From Chlamydiota bacterium (GTDB lineage: Bacteria; Auribacterota; UBA3054; B51-G9), in contig QMOL01000141.1 in NCBI GenBank assembly GCA_003648225.1, positions 1 to 7,464 on the forward strand: a stretch of DNA of 7,464 nt. The letters run 5' to 3'. Position numbers and translations under genes: made by a program. The notes beneath the pieces are model-generated. The model searched no databases, had not been told where the DNA came from, and saw only the letters and a program-made list of their open reading frames with translations. Below, one piece after another: positions 1 to 5,838 of this stretch; the stretch's first letter is position 1, and every line of letters begins with the position of its first letter.

Positions 1-2
1 AA

Positions 3-953
3 ATGAAATTACAAAATTATGAAATTAAAAGAGAAAAACTCGTACAACAATTTAAAAAAACTTTGTCCGAAAATCCAAACCTTAAAAACCAAAACCTTAA
101 ACTCTCTTGGAGTAACTGGGGCTTCGGAATCGAACCACTTGAAGAATCCGTTAAACGCTTAAGCAGCAATGGTGTCGAATGGATTGAACTTCACGGAAAC
201 AGATACGGCGATGATCTTGGCTATAACGCGAAAGAAGTAAACGAAATTCTGGAAAAATACAATATGAAAGCGGCGGGTGTTTGTGGAATGTTCGGTCCGG
301 AAAATGATCTCTCAAGTAATTCGGGTATCTCAAGACAAAACGCCATCGACTATATCAGAAGACAAATTGAACTTTGTAAAGATGTGGGTGGTTCTTATAT
401 TCTTGTTGTGCCAGGCGCTGTTGGCAGACCAAATGCTTATGACGACAGTGAATTTGATCGCTCGGTAGAAACATTACAGATTGTCGCTCCGGAATTTGAA
501 GCTGCAGGTATTCAAGCTGCAATCGAACCTATCCGCGCCGCAGAAGTTTCTCTCGTAAATTCTATTGCTGATGCTAAAGAATACATTAAAGCTGTAAATC
601 ATCCGGGTATCGCTAACATTAACGGAGATGTTTATCACATGCAGGTTGGCGAAGCAAACATTGCTGAAAGTCTTGTTGATGCAGGAGATATGCTTGTAAA
701 TCTTCATCTTGCCGATTCAAACCGATGCGCGCTCGGTGATGGTTCAATGGACATTGACGCAATTATCATGGCGTTATATGTAATTGGCTATACTGAAGGC
801 AGAAGATTCGCAACACCGGAACCACTCGGTCCCGGCGGTGATCCTTACCCGGCAATGTTTGGCAAACCGGACAAGAATACTCTCGACAAACTTGTATCCG
901 ATTCCGTAAAATACTGGAATGAGAGGGAAGCAGTTTTGAAAAATGAATTGTAG
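3..953 (+). CDS. Sugar-phosphate isomerase/epimerase family protein (TIM barrel, tagatose/psicose 3-epimerase-like)
   Basis: A 316-residue cytoplasmic TIM-barrel protein of the AP-endonuclease-2-like sugar isomerase/epimerase superfamily; no signal peptide is visible. Members such as D-tagatose/D-psicose 3-epimerases bind one divalent metal through Glu, Asp, His and Glu. The same order is visible here: Glu175 in IEPIRAAE, Asp209 in NGDVYHM, His235 in NLHLADSNR and Glu273 in TPEPLGPGGDPYP. The barrel begins around residue 33 (LKLSWSNWGFG), after a charged helical N-terminal extension. The reaction is probably an epimerisation or isomerisation of a ketose, but the substrate cannot be read from the sequence. 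The ATG at position 3 is the first one possible and only two bases precede it, so its leader is not visible. The stop codon TAG lies inside the left end of the downstream RAYT element. The neighbouring sugar regulator, hydrolase and transporter support a role in sugar catabolism. Family is confident, exact activity is not. Confidence 0.88.
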   Translation: MKLQNYEIKREKLVQQFKKTLSENPNLKNQNLKLSWSNWGFGIEPLEESVKRLSSNGVEWIELHGNRYGDDLGYNAKEVNEILEKYNMKAAGVCGMFGPENDLSSNSGISRQNAIDYIRRQIELCKDVGGSYILVVPGAVGRPNAYDDSEFDRSVETLQIVAPEFEAAGIQAAIEPIRAAEVSLVNSIADAKEYIKAVNHPGIANINGDVYHMQVGEANIAESLVDAGDMLVNLHLADSNRCALGDGSMDIDAIIMALYVIGYTEGRRFATPEPLGPGGDPYPAMFGKPDKNTLDKLVSDSVKYWNEREAVLKNEL

Positions 954-972
954 GAGTCCACGCTTTAGCGTG
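948..972 (+). repeat. Left REP-like end: GTAG tetranucleotide plus hairpin
   Basis: The sequence starts TTGTAGGAGTCC and runs into the 14-base palindrome CACGCTTTAGCGTG (959-972; 6-bp stem, 2-base loop), then an A-tract. It is an exact reverse complement of 1345-1369. The GTAG at 950-953 matches the known RAYT recognition tetranucleotide placed 5' of the hairpin. Bases 951-953 also serve as the TAG stop of the upstream isomerase gene. No U-tract follows the hairpin, so it does not look like a Rho-independent terminator. Confidence 0.85.
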
Positions 973-990
973 AAAAAAAGTAAAAAACAA

Positions 991-1335
991 ATGTACGAAT
1001 GGAGAAAGCTAAATAACCGGGAAAAAATCGAGCTTCTCGAATACAGAAAAGCAAACAAGAAGCCGTGGCATACCCCACCACATACCCAGGGAAACAAAAC
1101 TTATTTCCTGATAACAGCGGCTTGTTACGAACACAACCGATGATGTATTTGTAATTTTGAAAAAACTTGGACAATTACATGGAAAGACTTCTTTTAAAAC
1201 ATGGATATGTAGAAAAATGGGGTGACTGCCCTTTTTCCAGTTTTAAATTTTATTTGAACGATGTTGGAAGAGATGAAGCGAAAAAAATGGAGAGAGTATG
1301 ATGTTAGTGATATGGGGAAAGATTGGGATGTTTAA
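991..1335 (+). pseudogene. REP-associated tyrosine transposase remnant (internally deleted and frameshifted)
   Basis: The RAYT family (Y1_Tnp-like) is recognised by pieces in three frames. The first runs from ATG 991 to 1140: MYEWRKLNNREKIELLEYR, then KPWHTPPH and TYFLITAACYEH, the typical RAYT N-terminus, ending at TGA 1141-1143. The second, 1142-1195, reads DVFVILKKLGQLHGKTSF, like the helix after the HUH region. The third, 1197-1286, reads KHGYVEKWGDCPFSSFKFYL and VGRDEAKK, the usual C-terminal region. A shift in the A-run at 1281-1287 moves the end into another frame, KWREYDVSDMGKDWDV, stopping at TAA 1333-1335. About 115 residues remain of a protein that I expect to be roughly 200 long. 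The HUH metal motif (usually NHYH-like) and the helix carrying the catalytic Tyr are both absent, so it cannot be active. Its intact borders show that the decay was internal. Confidence 0.85.
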
Positions 1336-1344
1336 TTTTTTTTG

Positions 1345-1369
1345 CACGCTAAAGCGTGGACTCCTACAA
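1345..1369 (-). repeat. Right REP-like end, inverted copy of the left end
   Basis: Read on the minus strand it is identical over 25 bases to 948-972: GTAG tetranucleotide, then the CACGCT/AGCGTG hairpin (1345-1358), then an A-tract. The perfect match contrasts with the ruined gene between the copies. That suggests either recent arrival as an already deleted copy, or selection or conversion acting on the ends. The AraC gene's stop begins two bases beyond it, at 1371. Confidence 0.85.
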
Positions 1370-1370
1370 C

Positions 1371-2231
1371 TTACTTAATCCCCCGTTGCTTTTTTAGGTA
1401 TTCAATTGGGGTGATTCCAATTACAGTTCTGAACTTTCTGGAAAAATAACTACTGTTCCAAAAGCCTGTTTTTACTGAAATGTCAATCACACGGGATGAG
1501 GGATTTTTATCCATCATTTTAACTGCCATGCCTATTCGTAATTTGATGAGATAATCAATAGGCGTACAATCGGTTATTTTCTTAAACGCTCTTAAAAAAC
1601 TTGCAACGGTCATTTCAGCTTCGTTAGCAAGAGTTTGCAGAGAAATATCTTCGGCGAAGTTTTTTTCCATGTAATCTATTGCTCTGCTTACTTTTATTAA
1701 TGATTTCGATAGCGGAATTTCTGTTTCGGAATAATAACGGCATAAGTTTATTACGATTGTTTTAAATAAATATTCGACAACATTACTGTATGACAACGGC
1801 TTATTTTCAAATTCTTTTTGCATAAGCTCTATGTAACGAATAACAGTATTTAATTGAAGTGGATTGAGATGAAGCCGCGCTTTAAATTTATGGTATTTGC
1901 GGAAACAGGGTTCATGAAGAAATAATGTGTTAAAACCCGGGACAGCATTTAGTTCTTTTTGTACTTCCTTAAAAAAATCCCGCTTATAGACTATATTGAA
2001 AATATGAAGATTTTTTAACTTTTTGTTGCTATGAACCTGATTGCCGTGAATTACAAAAACATCGCCGCGCATTATCGGATATTCTTCTTTACCAACTACG
2101 TGGACTGATGTTCCACCAAGTATTATTGCTATCTCATCAAAAGAATGGATATGCGGCTTGCCTTCGGGAAGATTTATACAATTGTTTAGTCCGCAGTTAC
2201 AATTTCCGAACGGAAAGTCCAAGTGATTCAT
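1371..2231 (-). CDS. AraC/XylS-family transcriptional regulator
   Basis: A 286-residue cytoplasmic regulator with a cupin-type sugar-sensing N-terminus and a C-terminal AraC double helix-turn-helix. In the N-terminal part (about residues 20-85), HIHSFDEIAIIL and RGDVFVIHGNQVH are the usual cupin strands. The DNA-binding part covers about 180-286. The first HTH lies around DISLQTLANEAEMTVASFL (195-213). The second carries the family signature GFWNSSYFSRKFR followed by ITPIEYLKKQ (about 256-282). I chose ATG 2231 (MNHLDFPFG); ATG 2270 adds 13 residues but would place the operator-like repeats inside the gene. Neither start has a Shine-Dalgarno sequence. The gene diverges from the exported hydrolase gene, an arrangement typical of an activator of the neighbouring sugar operon. 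The inducer is unknown. Confidence 0.88.
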   Translation of the reverse strand: MNHLDFPFGNCNCGLNNCINLPEGKPHIHSFDEIAIILGGTSVHVVGKEEYPIMRGDVFVIHGNQVHSNKKLKNLHIFNIVYKRDFFKEVQKELNAVPGFNTLFLHEPCFRKYHKFKARLHLNPLQLNTVIRYIELMQKEFENKPLSYSNVVEYLFKTIVINLCRYYSETEIPLSKSLIKVSRAIDYMEKNFAEDISLQTLANEAEMTVASFLRAFKKITDCTPIDYLIKLRIGMAVKMMDKNPSSRVIDISVKTGFWNSSYFSRKFRTVIGITPIEYLKKQRGIK

Positions 2232-2238
2232 TTTACAG

Positions 2239-2267
2239 TGTAAATATTGTGTTAGTAATGTAAATAT
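2239..2267. promoter_or_regulatory. Putative operator: 9-bp direct repeat at 20-bp spacing
   Basis: TGTAAATAT occurs at 2239-2247 and again at 2259-2267, a perfect direct repeat with a 20-bp period, about two helical turns. AraC-family activators commonly bind two direct half-sites spaced this way just upstream of the -35 box. The second copy ends 5 bases before the proposed -35 at 2273. The first copy overlaps a small palindrome, TTTAC-AGT-GTAAA (2232-2244), directly in front of the regulator's start, which would allow autoregulation. Binding by the adjacent regulator is inferred from position only. Confidence 0.45.
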
Positions 2268-2272
2268 CATTA

Positions 2273-2301
2273 TTGAATTGTTTCACATTTATTATTATAC
2301 T
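2273..2301 (+). promoter_or_regulatory. Putative sigma70-like promoter for the hydrolase/transporter genes
   Basis: TTGAAT (2273-2278, 4/6 to TTGACA), a 17-base spacer, then TATACT (2296-2301, 5/6 to TATAAT) point toward the hydrolase. Transcription would start near 2308 and leave a leader of about 80 bases. A further small palindrome, TGTA-AAG-TACA (2317-2327), lies just downstream of that start. Bacteroidota use a different consensus (TTTG / TAnnTTTG), so if the host belongs there this match may be accidental in AT-rich DNA. Confidence 0.4.
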
Positions 2302-2386
2302 ATCTACAAAAATTATTGTAAAGTACATTAACCTACAAATTAACTTTAAGCAAACATTAATTTCACTAATTATAAAAAAACAAAAC

Positions 2387-4744
2387 ATGAAAAAAATATT
2401 TCTAATAACCTTAATTCTCGGAGTAATAATCTTGAATGCGGAAACTAAAACCAACAACACATCCTTTTTCTTCGTCAAAAAAATCGATGCGCAAAATCTG
2501 AAAACCGTTACTTTTCAAGGAATCCCTTTTGAAGTTCAACCCGAAGGTAACGCTTATAAAAATCTTGCTGCGGGTGTTTACGTTGTCGGAAAACCGGCGG
2601 ATAAACTTTTCTTTCTCGGTATGACTGCCGAAAAACCGGAATGCTCCGAATGGTGGGGAAGTGCGGAGCGATTGTATGACAATACCAAGCGTCTGTTTAT
2701 AGGTGATAAAGTTGGTCAGATTAACATAGTTTTTGATGATAACACACAGGAAATATTTCCTTTACTTTTTGGCGTTAATATTTGGAATTATGAGCTGCTC
2801 AATCCATTAAAACCGGGAGAAACTTTAACTACTTATTTCGGTTATCATCCAGAACCGTTTGCTTCCGACACAAATGCGGCAAAGTTACTTGAAGACAGTC
2901 TTGTATTAATGACGAATGATGAACGCAAAGATTTCAAATATATTTTCGCGCTTGATTTTTCCGGGAAAACGGTCAGAGAAATTTCGCTTGTTCCTGACAG
3001 TTCAAAGGTTATGGGATTTCGTGTTACGGGAATTACGGGCTTAAAACCGGGGAATAATCTAAAAACAAACTCTTGGGAATCTACCGATAAATCTTTTTAC
3101 CTTAAAAGAAAATATTTTCCGGCTATGGACAAACTCGCTCGCCGATTGTATCAATTCGATGATGAGCTGCCGGAAAAACTTGCTCCGGATTCACCGGAAA
3201 ATTATTCCGGTCCAAAAGTTAAATTTAACGGTTGCGGTTCCGCGAATATTTTTGCCAATGTTTATATGTACAACCTCAACGACATTATGAAAAATAAAGT
3301 CGATGAAGACGGAATGATGCACACTTCTTCTAAAAACGCGCCGACATTTGGAAGTTATGTCGGTTGTGGTACTTTCAGAAACGGCGCCGGAAGTTATTAT
3401 TCGCATATATGGACTCGCGATGTCGGCAGGTCGGTTATTGAAGCACAGTTCGGAGGCGCTCGTGACCGAGCGGCAAACGCGGCAAATAAAGCTCTTGAAA
3501 TTTATCTTTACGACCCAAGCACGCGTTATAAACAGCCAAACTGGAAACGTATTGCTAACGCGTCAACTTTAAATAATTCCAACCTTTGGGAAAGTGTTTC
3601 AGGAAAAGAAAATGACGGGCACGGTACAATGATGCTTTTCGTTTATCACGTTGCAAGAACCGGTGGTCTTTCTCCCGAGTGGCTAAAAGAAAATTGGAAA
3701 ACAATTAATGATGCCGCTGAATGGATTTGCTGGCAAATGGAAAACCCGAAAGAATCGCACTTCAACGGTGTCCTTCATTCCGAAACAGAAGCTTCTACTC
3801 AGAAATATGGTGAATATGACCTCTTCTCAAATACAATGGCGTGCTATGGTTTGCGCGCATTGGCGCGTGTGGCCGAACAAACTAATCATAAAAAGGAAGC
3901 TGAACGTTGGTCGCAAAAAGCCGATGAACTTTGGGCGGGCATAATAAAAACTTTCACCACCGAACACCCGCGCTACGGAACTATTTTCGTTGATGACGCG
4001 AATGATTGTTGGACTTATGAATACAAGCGTTTTGCTCCGCTTATGCTTTCGCCTGATGTTTTTGGTTATGATCTTGCCAAAATCAATCCTGAACTATATA
4101 AAATTTGCGAGAACACTTATAAAGCGCAAAAAGAAGATTTCTTTAATTATGCTTCCGGGCGGCAAATGGGTTATGGTCAGGCGTTTATTACTCAAACCGC
4201 GATTTTACTTGATGAATCTAAAGATATGGCAGGTTATCTTGAAAAAGCAGGTGCTTTTTGTTATCATCATACAGAACATAATTACATTGTGCCGGAAGGC
4301 GTAATTTGCCACCCGTCAGGAAGATTTTGGTTCAGGAACGGTGACCTCGGGAATTCTATTCAGCAGGCGGAAATTGTTAAATGCGGAAGACTTTTATTGG
4401 GGATTGACGATATGGAAAGTGAAGCCGGATTGAAAATAATCCCTCGATTGCCGGAAGGGTGGAATTCTATTGAAGTGGAAGATTATCCTGTTTTGTCTGA
4501 CGGAGAATCAACTACTGTAAATATGAGTTACACAAAAGAAAATGACGGTTACAGATTAAAACTAACTTCCGCGCTGCCAATTAAAATCAATGAGATGCGT
4601 TTCGGTCAGTTCCCTGCTGATACAAAAGAATTAATTGCTGATGGAAAAGAAGTTAAACTTTTCAAAGTAGGGGAAAATATTTTTGGATACATTAATGGAC
4701 AAAATAAACCGGTAACTTCAATCAACATTTTTTGTCGAATGTAA
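2387..4744 (+). CDS. Exported six-hairpin glycoside hydrolase-like protein
   Basis: A 785-residue exported protein, probably a glycan-cleaving enzyme. ATG 2387 gives a clean signal peptide, MKKIFLITLILGVIILNA, with likely cleavage before Glu19; the frame is open back to 2273 but that extension would bury the signal. Residues about 30-290 look like a beta-rich domain. About 310-690 form an alpha-helical core resembling the (alpha/alpha)6 barrel of glucoamylase, trehalase and rhamnosidase families, with SHIWTRDVGR (Asp345), NDGHGTMM (Asp410), HSETEAS (Glu466, Glu468), DDANDCWTYEY (Asp540, Glu545) and WFRNGDLGNS (Asp653). Next comes GLKIIPRLPEGWNSIEVEDYPVL, typical of the C-terminal beta domain in such enzymes. 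These acidic residues are candidates, not proven catalysts. I do not recognise the exact GH family or substrate. It is the first gene downstream of the divergent control region, with the sugar-binding lipoprotein 58 bases after it, so it probably supplies the importer. Confidence 0.72.
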   Translation: MKKIFLITLILGVIILNAETKTNNTSFFFVKKIDAQNLKTVTFQGIPFEVQPEGNAYKNLAAGVYVVGKPADKLFFLGMTAEKPECSEWWGSAERLYDNTKRLFIGDKVGQINIVFDDNTQEIFPLLFGVNIWNYELLNPLKPGETLTTYFGYHPEPFASDTNAAKLLEDSLVLMTNDERKDFKYIFALDFSGKTVREISLVPDSSKVMGFRVTGITGLKPGNNLKTNSWESTDKSFYLKRKYFPAMDKLARRLYQFDDELPEKLAPDSPENYSGPKVKFNGCGSANIFANVYMYNLNDIMKNKVDEDGMMHTSSKNAPTFGSYVGCGTFRNGAGSYYSHIWTRDVGRSVIEAQFGGARDRAANAANKALEIYLYDPSTRYKQPNWKRIANASTLNNSNLWESVSGKENDGHGTMMLFVYHVARTGGLSPEWLKENWKTINDAAEWICWQMENPKESHFNGVLHSETEASTQKYGEYDLFSNTMACYGLRALARVAEQTNHKKEAERWSQKADELWAGIIKTFTTEHPRYGTIFVDDANDCWTYEYKRFAPLMLSPDVFGYDLAKINPELYKICENTYKAQKEDFFNYASGRQMGYGQAFITQTAILLDESKDMAGYLEKAGAFCYHHTEHNYIVPEGVICHPSGRFWFRNGDLGNSIQQAEIVKCGRLLLGIDDMESEAGLKIIPRLPEGWNSIEVEDYPVLSDGESTTVNMSYTKENDGYRLKLTSALPIKINEMRFGQFPADTKELIADGKEVKLFKVGENIFGYINGQNKPVTSINIFCRM

Positions 4745-4755
4745 TCGACAAAAAA
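4728..4755. other. Inverted repeat over the hydrolase stop codon
   Basis: TTTTTTGTCGA (4728-4738) and TCGACAAAAAA (4745-4755) form a perfect 11-bp stem around a 6-base loop containing most of the stop codon TAA (4742-4744). No U-tract follows on either strand, so it is not a standard terminator. It could be a stem that protects the downstream message or sets the hydrolase-to-SBP expression ratio; that role is inference. Confidence 0.5.
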
Positions 4756-4788
4756 ATAAGTAAAGCGACAAACGAATAACAATTCACT

Positions 4789-4793
4789 AAGGA
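4789..4793 (+). promoter_or_regulatory. Ribosome binding site of the sugar-binding lipoprotein gene
   Basis: AAGGA sits 9 bases before ATG 4803. It is the only clear Shine-Dalgarno-like site in the window; the hydrolase, ATPase and regulator starts have plain AT-rich leaders. Stronger translation would suit a binding protein, which is usually made in excess over its transporter. Confidence 0.5.
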
Positions 4794-4802
4794 AAAATCA
4801 AA

Positions 4803-5729
4803 ATGAAAAAAATCAACATTATCATTCTATCTTTATCTCTTCTTCTATTCTCCGCATGCGGGAAAAAAGATGATAAAAAAGTTATCGGCATCGCTGTGTC
4901 AGGATATGCAGCGCCTTATTTTAAAGTCGTTATTGCCGGCGCGAAAGAAGAAGCTAAAAAACAAAATATAAAACTTAAAGTTCTTGATGCACAGTGGAAC
5001 GACCAAACTCAGGCGGGGCAGGTTGAAGCATTGATTGCCCAACAAGTAGACGCGATTTGTCTGATACCGTGCAATTCAAAAGCCGCGATTCCATCGATGA
5101 AAAAGATAAAAAAAGCGGGGATTCCGCTAATCGTTTTGAACACGCGGCACGATGCTTCCGTAGATGATATTGTCGAAACTTTTGTTGGTGCAAGCGCTGA
5201 AAAAGAAGCTGCTATTGCTGCTCAATCAATTGTTGATATTCTTGAACCTAAAGGGGGGAATGTTGTAATTGTCGAAGGAGCAGCAGGAGCTCACACGGCG
5301 ATTTACCGTACAAAAGGATTTGAGGATGTTATCAAAAAATATCCGAACATCAAAATTATTGACAAACAAAATACCGGTTGGGATAGAGCTAATGCTTTAA
5401 AAGTTATGGAAGATTTTTTAACTAAACATAAAAAAATCGACGCAATTTACGCGCATGACGATAATCTTGCGATGGGAGTTATTCAAGCTCTTAAAGCGGC
5501 AAACAAAAAAATCCCTATTGCGTCAATTAGCGGAAATACTGAAGGATACAACGCAATTCGTGCCGGCGATTTAGTTAGCACGGTTTCCAAGCCGCCTGAA
5601 TGGGAGGGAAAAATGGCTGTTGATGCCTGTGTGAAAATCTTGAATGGTGAAAAAGTTGATAAATGGCTCCATCCGCCAATTACAAATGTTACAATTAAAA
5701 ATGTGGCTAATTACAAAGGAACGTGGTAG
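4803..5729 (+). CDS. Sugar ABC transporter substrate-binding lipoprotein (RbsB-like)
   Basis: A 308-residue periplasmic-binding-protein type 1 fold of the ribose/galactose/xylose class, membrane-anchored as a lipoprotein. The N-terminus MKKINIIILSLSLLLFSAC has a lipobox (FSAC) with the lipidated Cys19, then a charged GKKDDKK linker. The mature domain starts at VIGIAVSGYAAPYF (27-40). Family landmarks are DAICLIPCNSKAAIPSMKK (83-101), LIVLNTRHD (109-117, usual sugar-contact strand), RTKGFEDVIKKYPNIKI (169-185), AIYAHDDNLAMGVIQALK (214-231) and ISGNTEGYNAIRAGDLVSTV (242-261). The hinge position that is often Asp (DGT/DGN) reads SGNTEG here. It would capture a mono- or short saccharide and hand it to the permease. 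It lies between the exported hydrolase (58 bases upstream) and the ATPase (109 bases downstream), which fits one operon. The sugar cannot be named. Confidence 0.92.
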   Translation: MKKINIIILSLSLLLFSACGKKDDKKVIGIAVSGYAAPYFKVVIAGAKEEAKKQNIKLKVLDAQWNDQTQAGQVEALIAQQVDAICLIPCNSKAAIPSMKKIKKAGIPLIVLNTRHDASVDDIVETFVGASAEKEAAIAAQSIVDILEPKGGNVVIVEGAAGAHTAIYRTKGFEDVIKKYPNIKIIDKQNTGWDRANALKVMEDFLTKHKKIDAIYAHDDNLAMGVIQALKAANKKIPIASISGNTEGYNAIRAGDLVSTVSKPPEWEGKMAVDACVKILNGEKVDKWLHPPITNVTIKNVANYKGTW

Positions 5730-5750
5730 AAATAAGCGGGAAAGTGGTTG

Positions 5751-5767
5751 CCCCGGCATGCGCGGGG
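5751..5767. other. GC-rich hairpin between the binding-protein and ATPase genes
   Basis: CCCCG (5751-5755) pairs with CGGGG (5763-5767) around a 7-base loop GCATGCG. It stands out sharply from the AT-rich surroundings. No U-tract follows. Such 3' stems after binding-protein genes can shield the upstream message and keep the binding protein more abundant than the ATPase. A REP-like repeat is the other possibility. A weaker stem, GTTGGA-ATC-TTCAAC (5781-5795, one G-T pair), follows. Confidence 0.45.
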
Positions 5768-5798
5768 TAAGAGTGGGGAGGTTGGAATCTTCAACTTC

Positions 5799-5822
5799 AA
5801 ATCATTAAATCGCTAAATCATT
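5799..5822 (+). repeat. Three 8-bp tandem units in the ATPase leader
   Basis: AAATCATT, AAATCGCT and AAATCATT stand head to tail, ending 16 bases before ATG 5839. The first and third units are identical. No Shine-Dalgarno sequence is present in this leader, so the AT-rich repeat forms most of the untranslated region before the ATPase start. Confidence 0.55.
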
Positions 5823-5838
5823 CATTTATTAAATAATA

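Larger units (their letters stand above)
948..1369 (+). mobile_element. Decayed RAYT (REP-associated tyrosine transposase) element with intact inverted ends
   Basis: A 422-bp unit bounded by perfect 25-bp inverted repeats (948-972 and 1345-1369) that encloses a broken Y1/RAYT transposase gene. RAYTs are single-stranded-DNA transposase relatives of IS200/IS605 TnpA that act on REP hairpins preceded by a GTAG-type tetranucleotide; both ends here begin GTAGGAG, followed by the hairpin CACGCT-tt-AGCGTG. No target duplication is obvious, as expected for this class. The element lies between two convergent genes. It overlaps the isomerase stop codon at its left end and finishes one base before the AraC stop at its right end. 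Because the transposase is dead, the unit could only be moved by a related RAYT elsewhere in the genome, which makes it MITE-like. Confidence 0.8.

Noticed and set aside
140..146. Unusual ABC signature in domain 1 of the ATPase (residues 140-146, LSVSQKQ) as a sign of inactivation
   Set aside because: First-domain signatures in RbsA/MglA proteins vary at this Gly position (for example LSIGD or LSVAQ forms); the other motifs of this domain are complete.
943..1143. 66-residue open frame starting at ATG 943 as an intact small gene
   Set aside because: It is only the N-terminal RAYT piece with an in-frame extension through the REP end; homologous C-terminal pieces follow in other frames.
948..1369. 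REP ends as Rho-independent terminators
   Set aside because: The hairpins are followed by A-tracts, not T-tracts, on the strands where they would have to act.
2273..2386. N-terminal extension of the hydrolase to 2273
   Set aside because: It would place a hydrophobic, lysine-rich stretch before an evident signal peptide and would overlap the promoter; ATG 2387 is far more natural.
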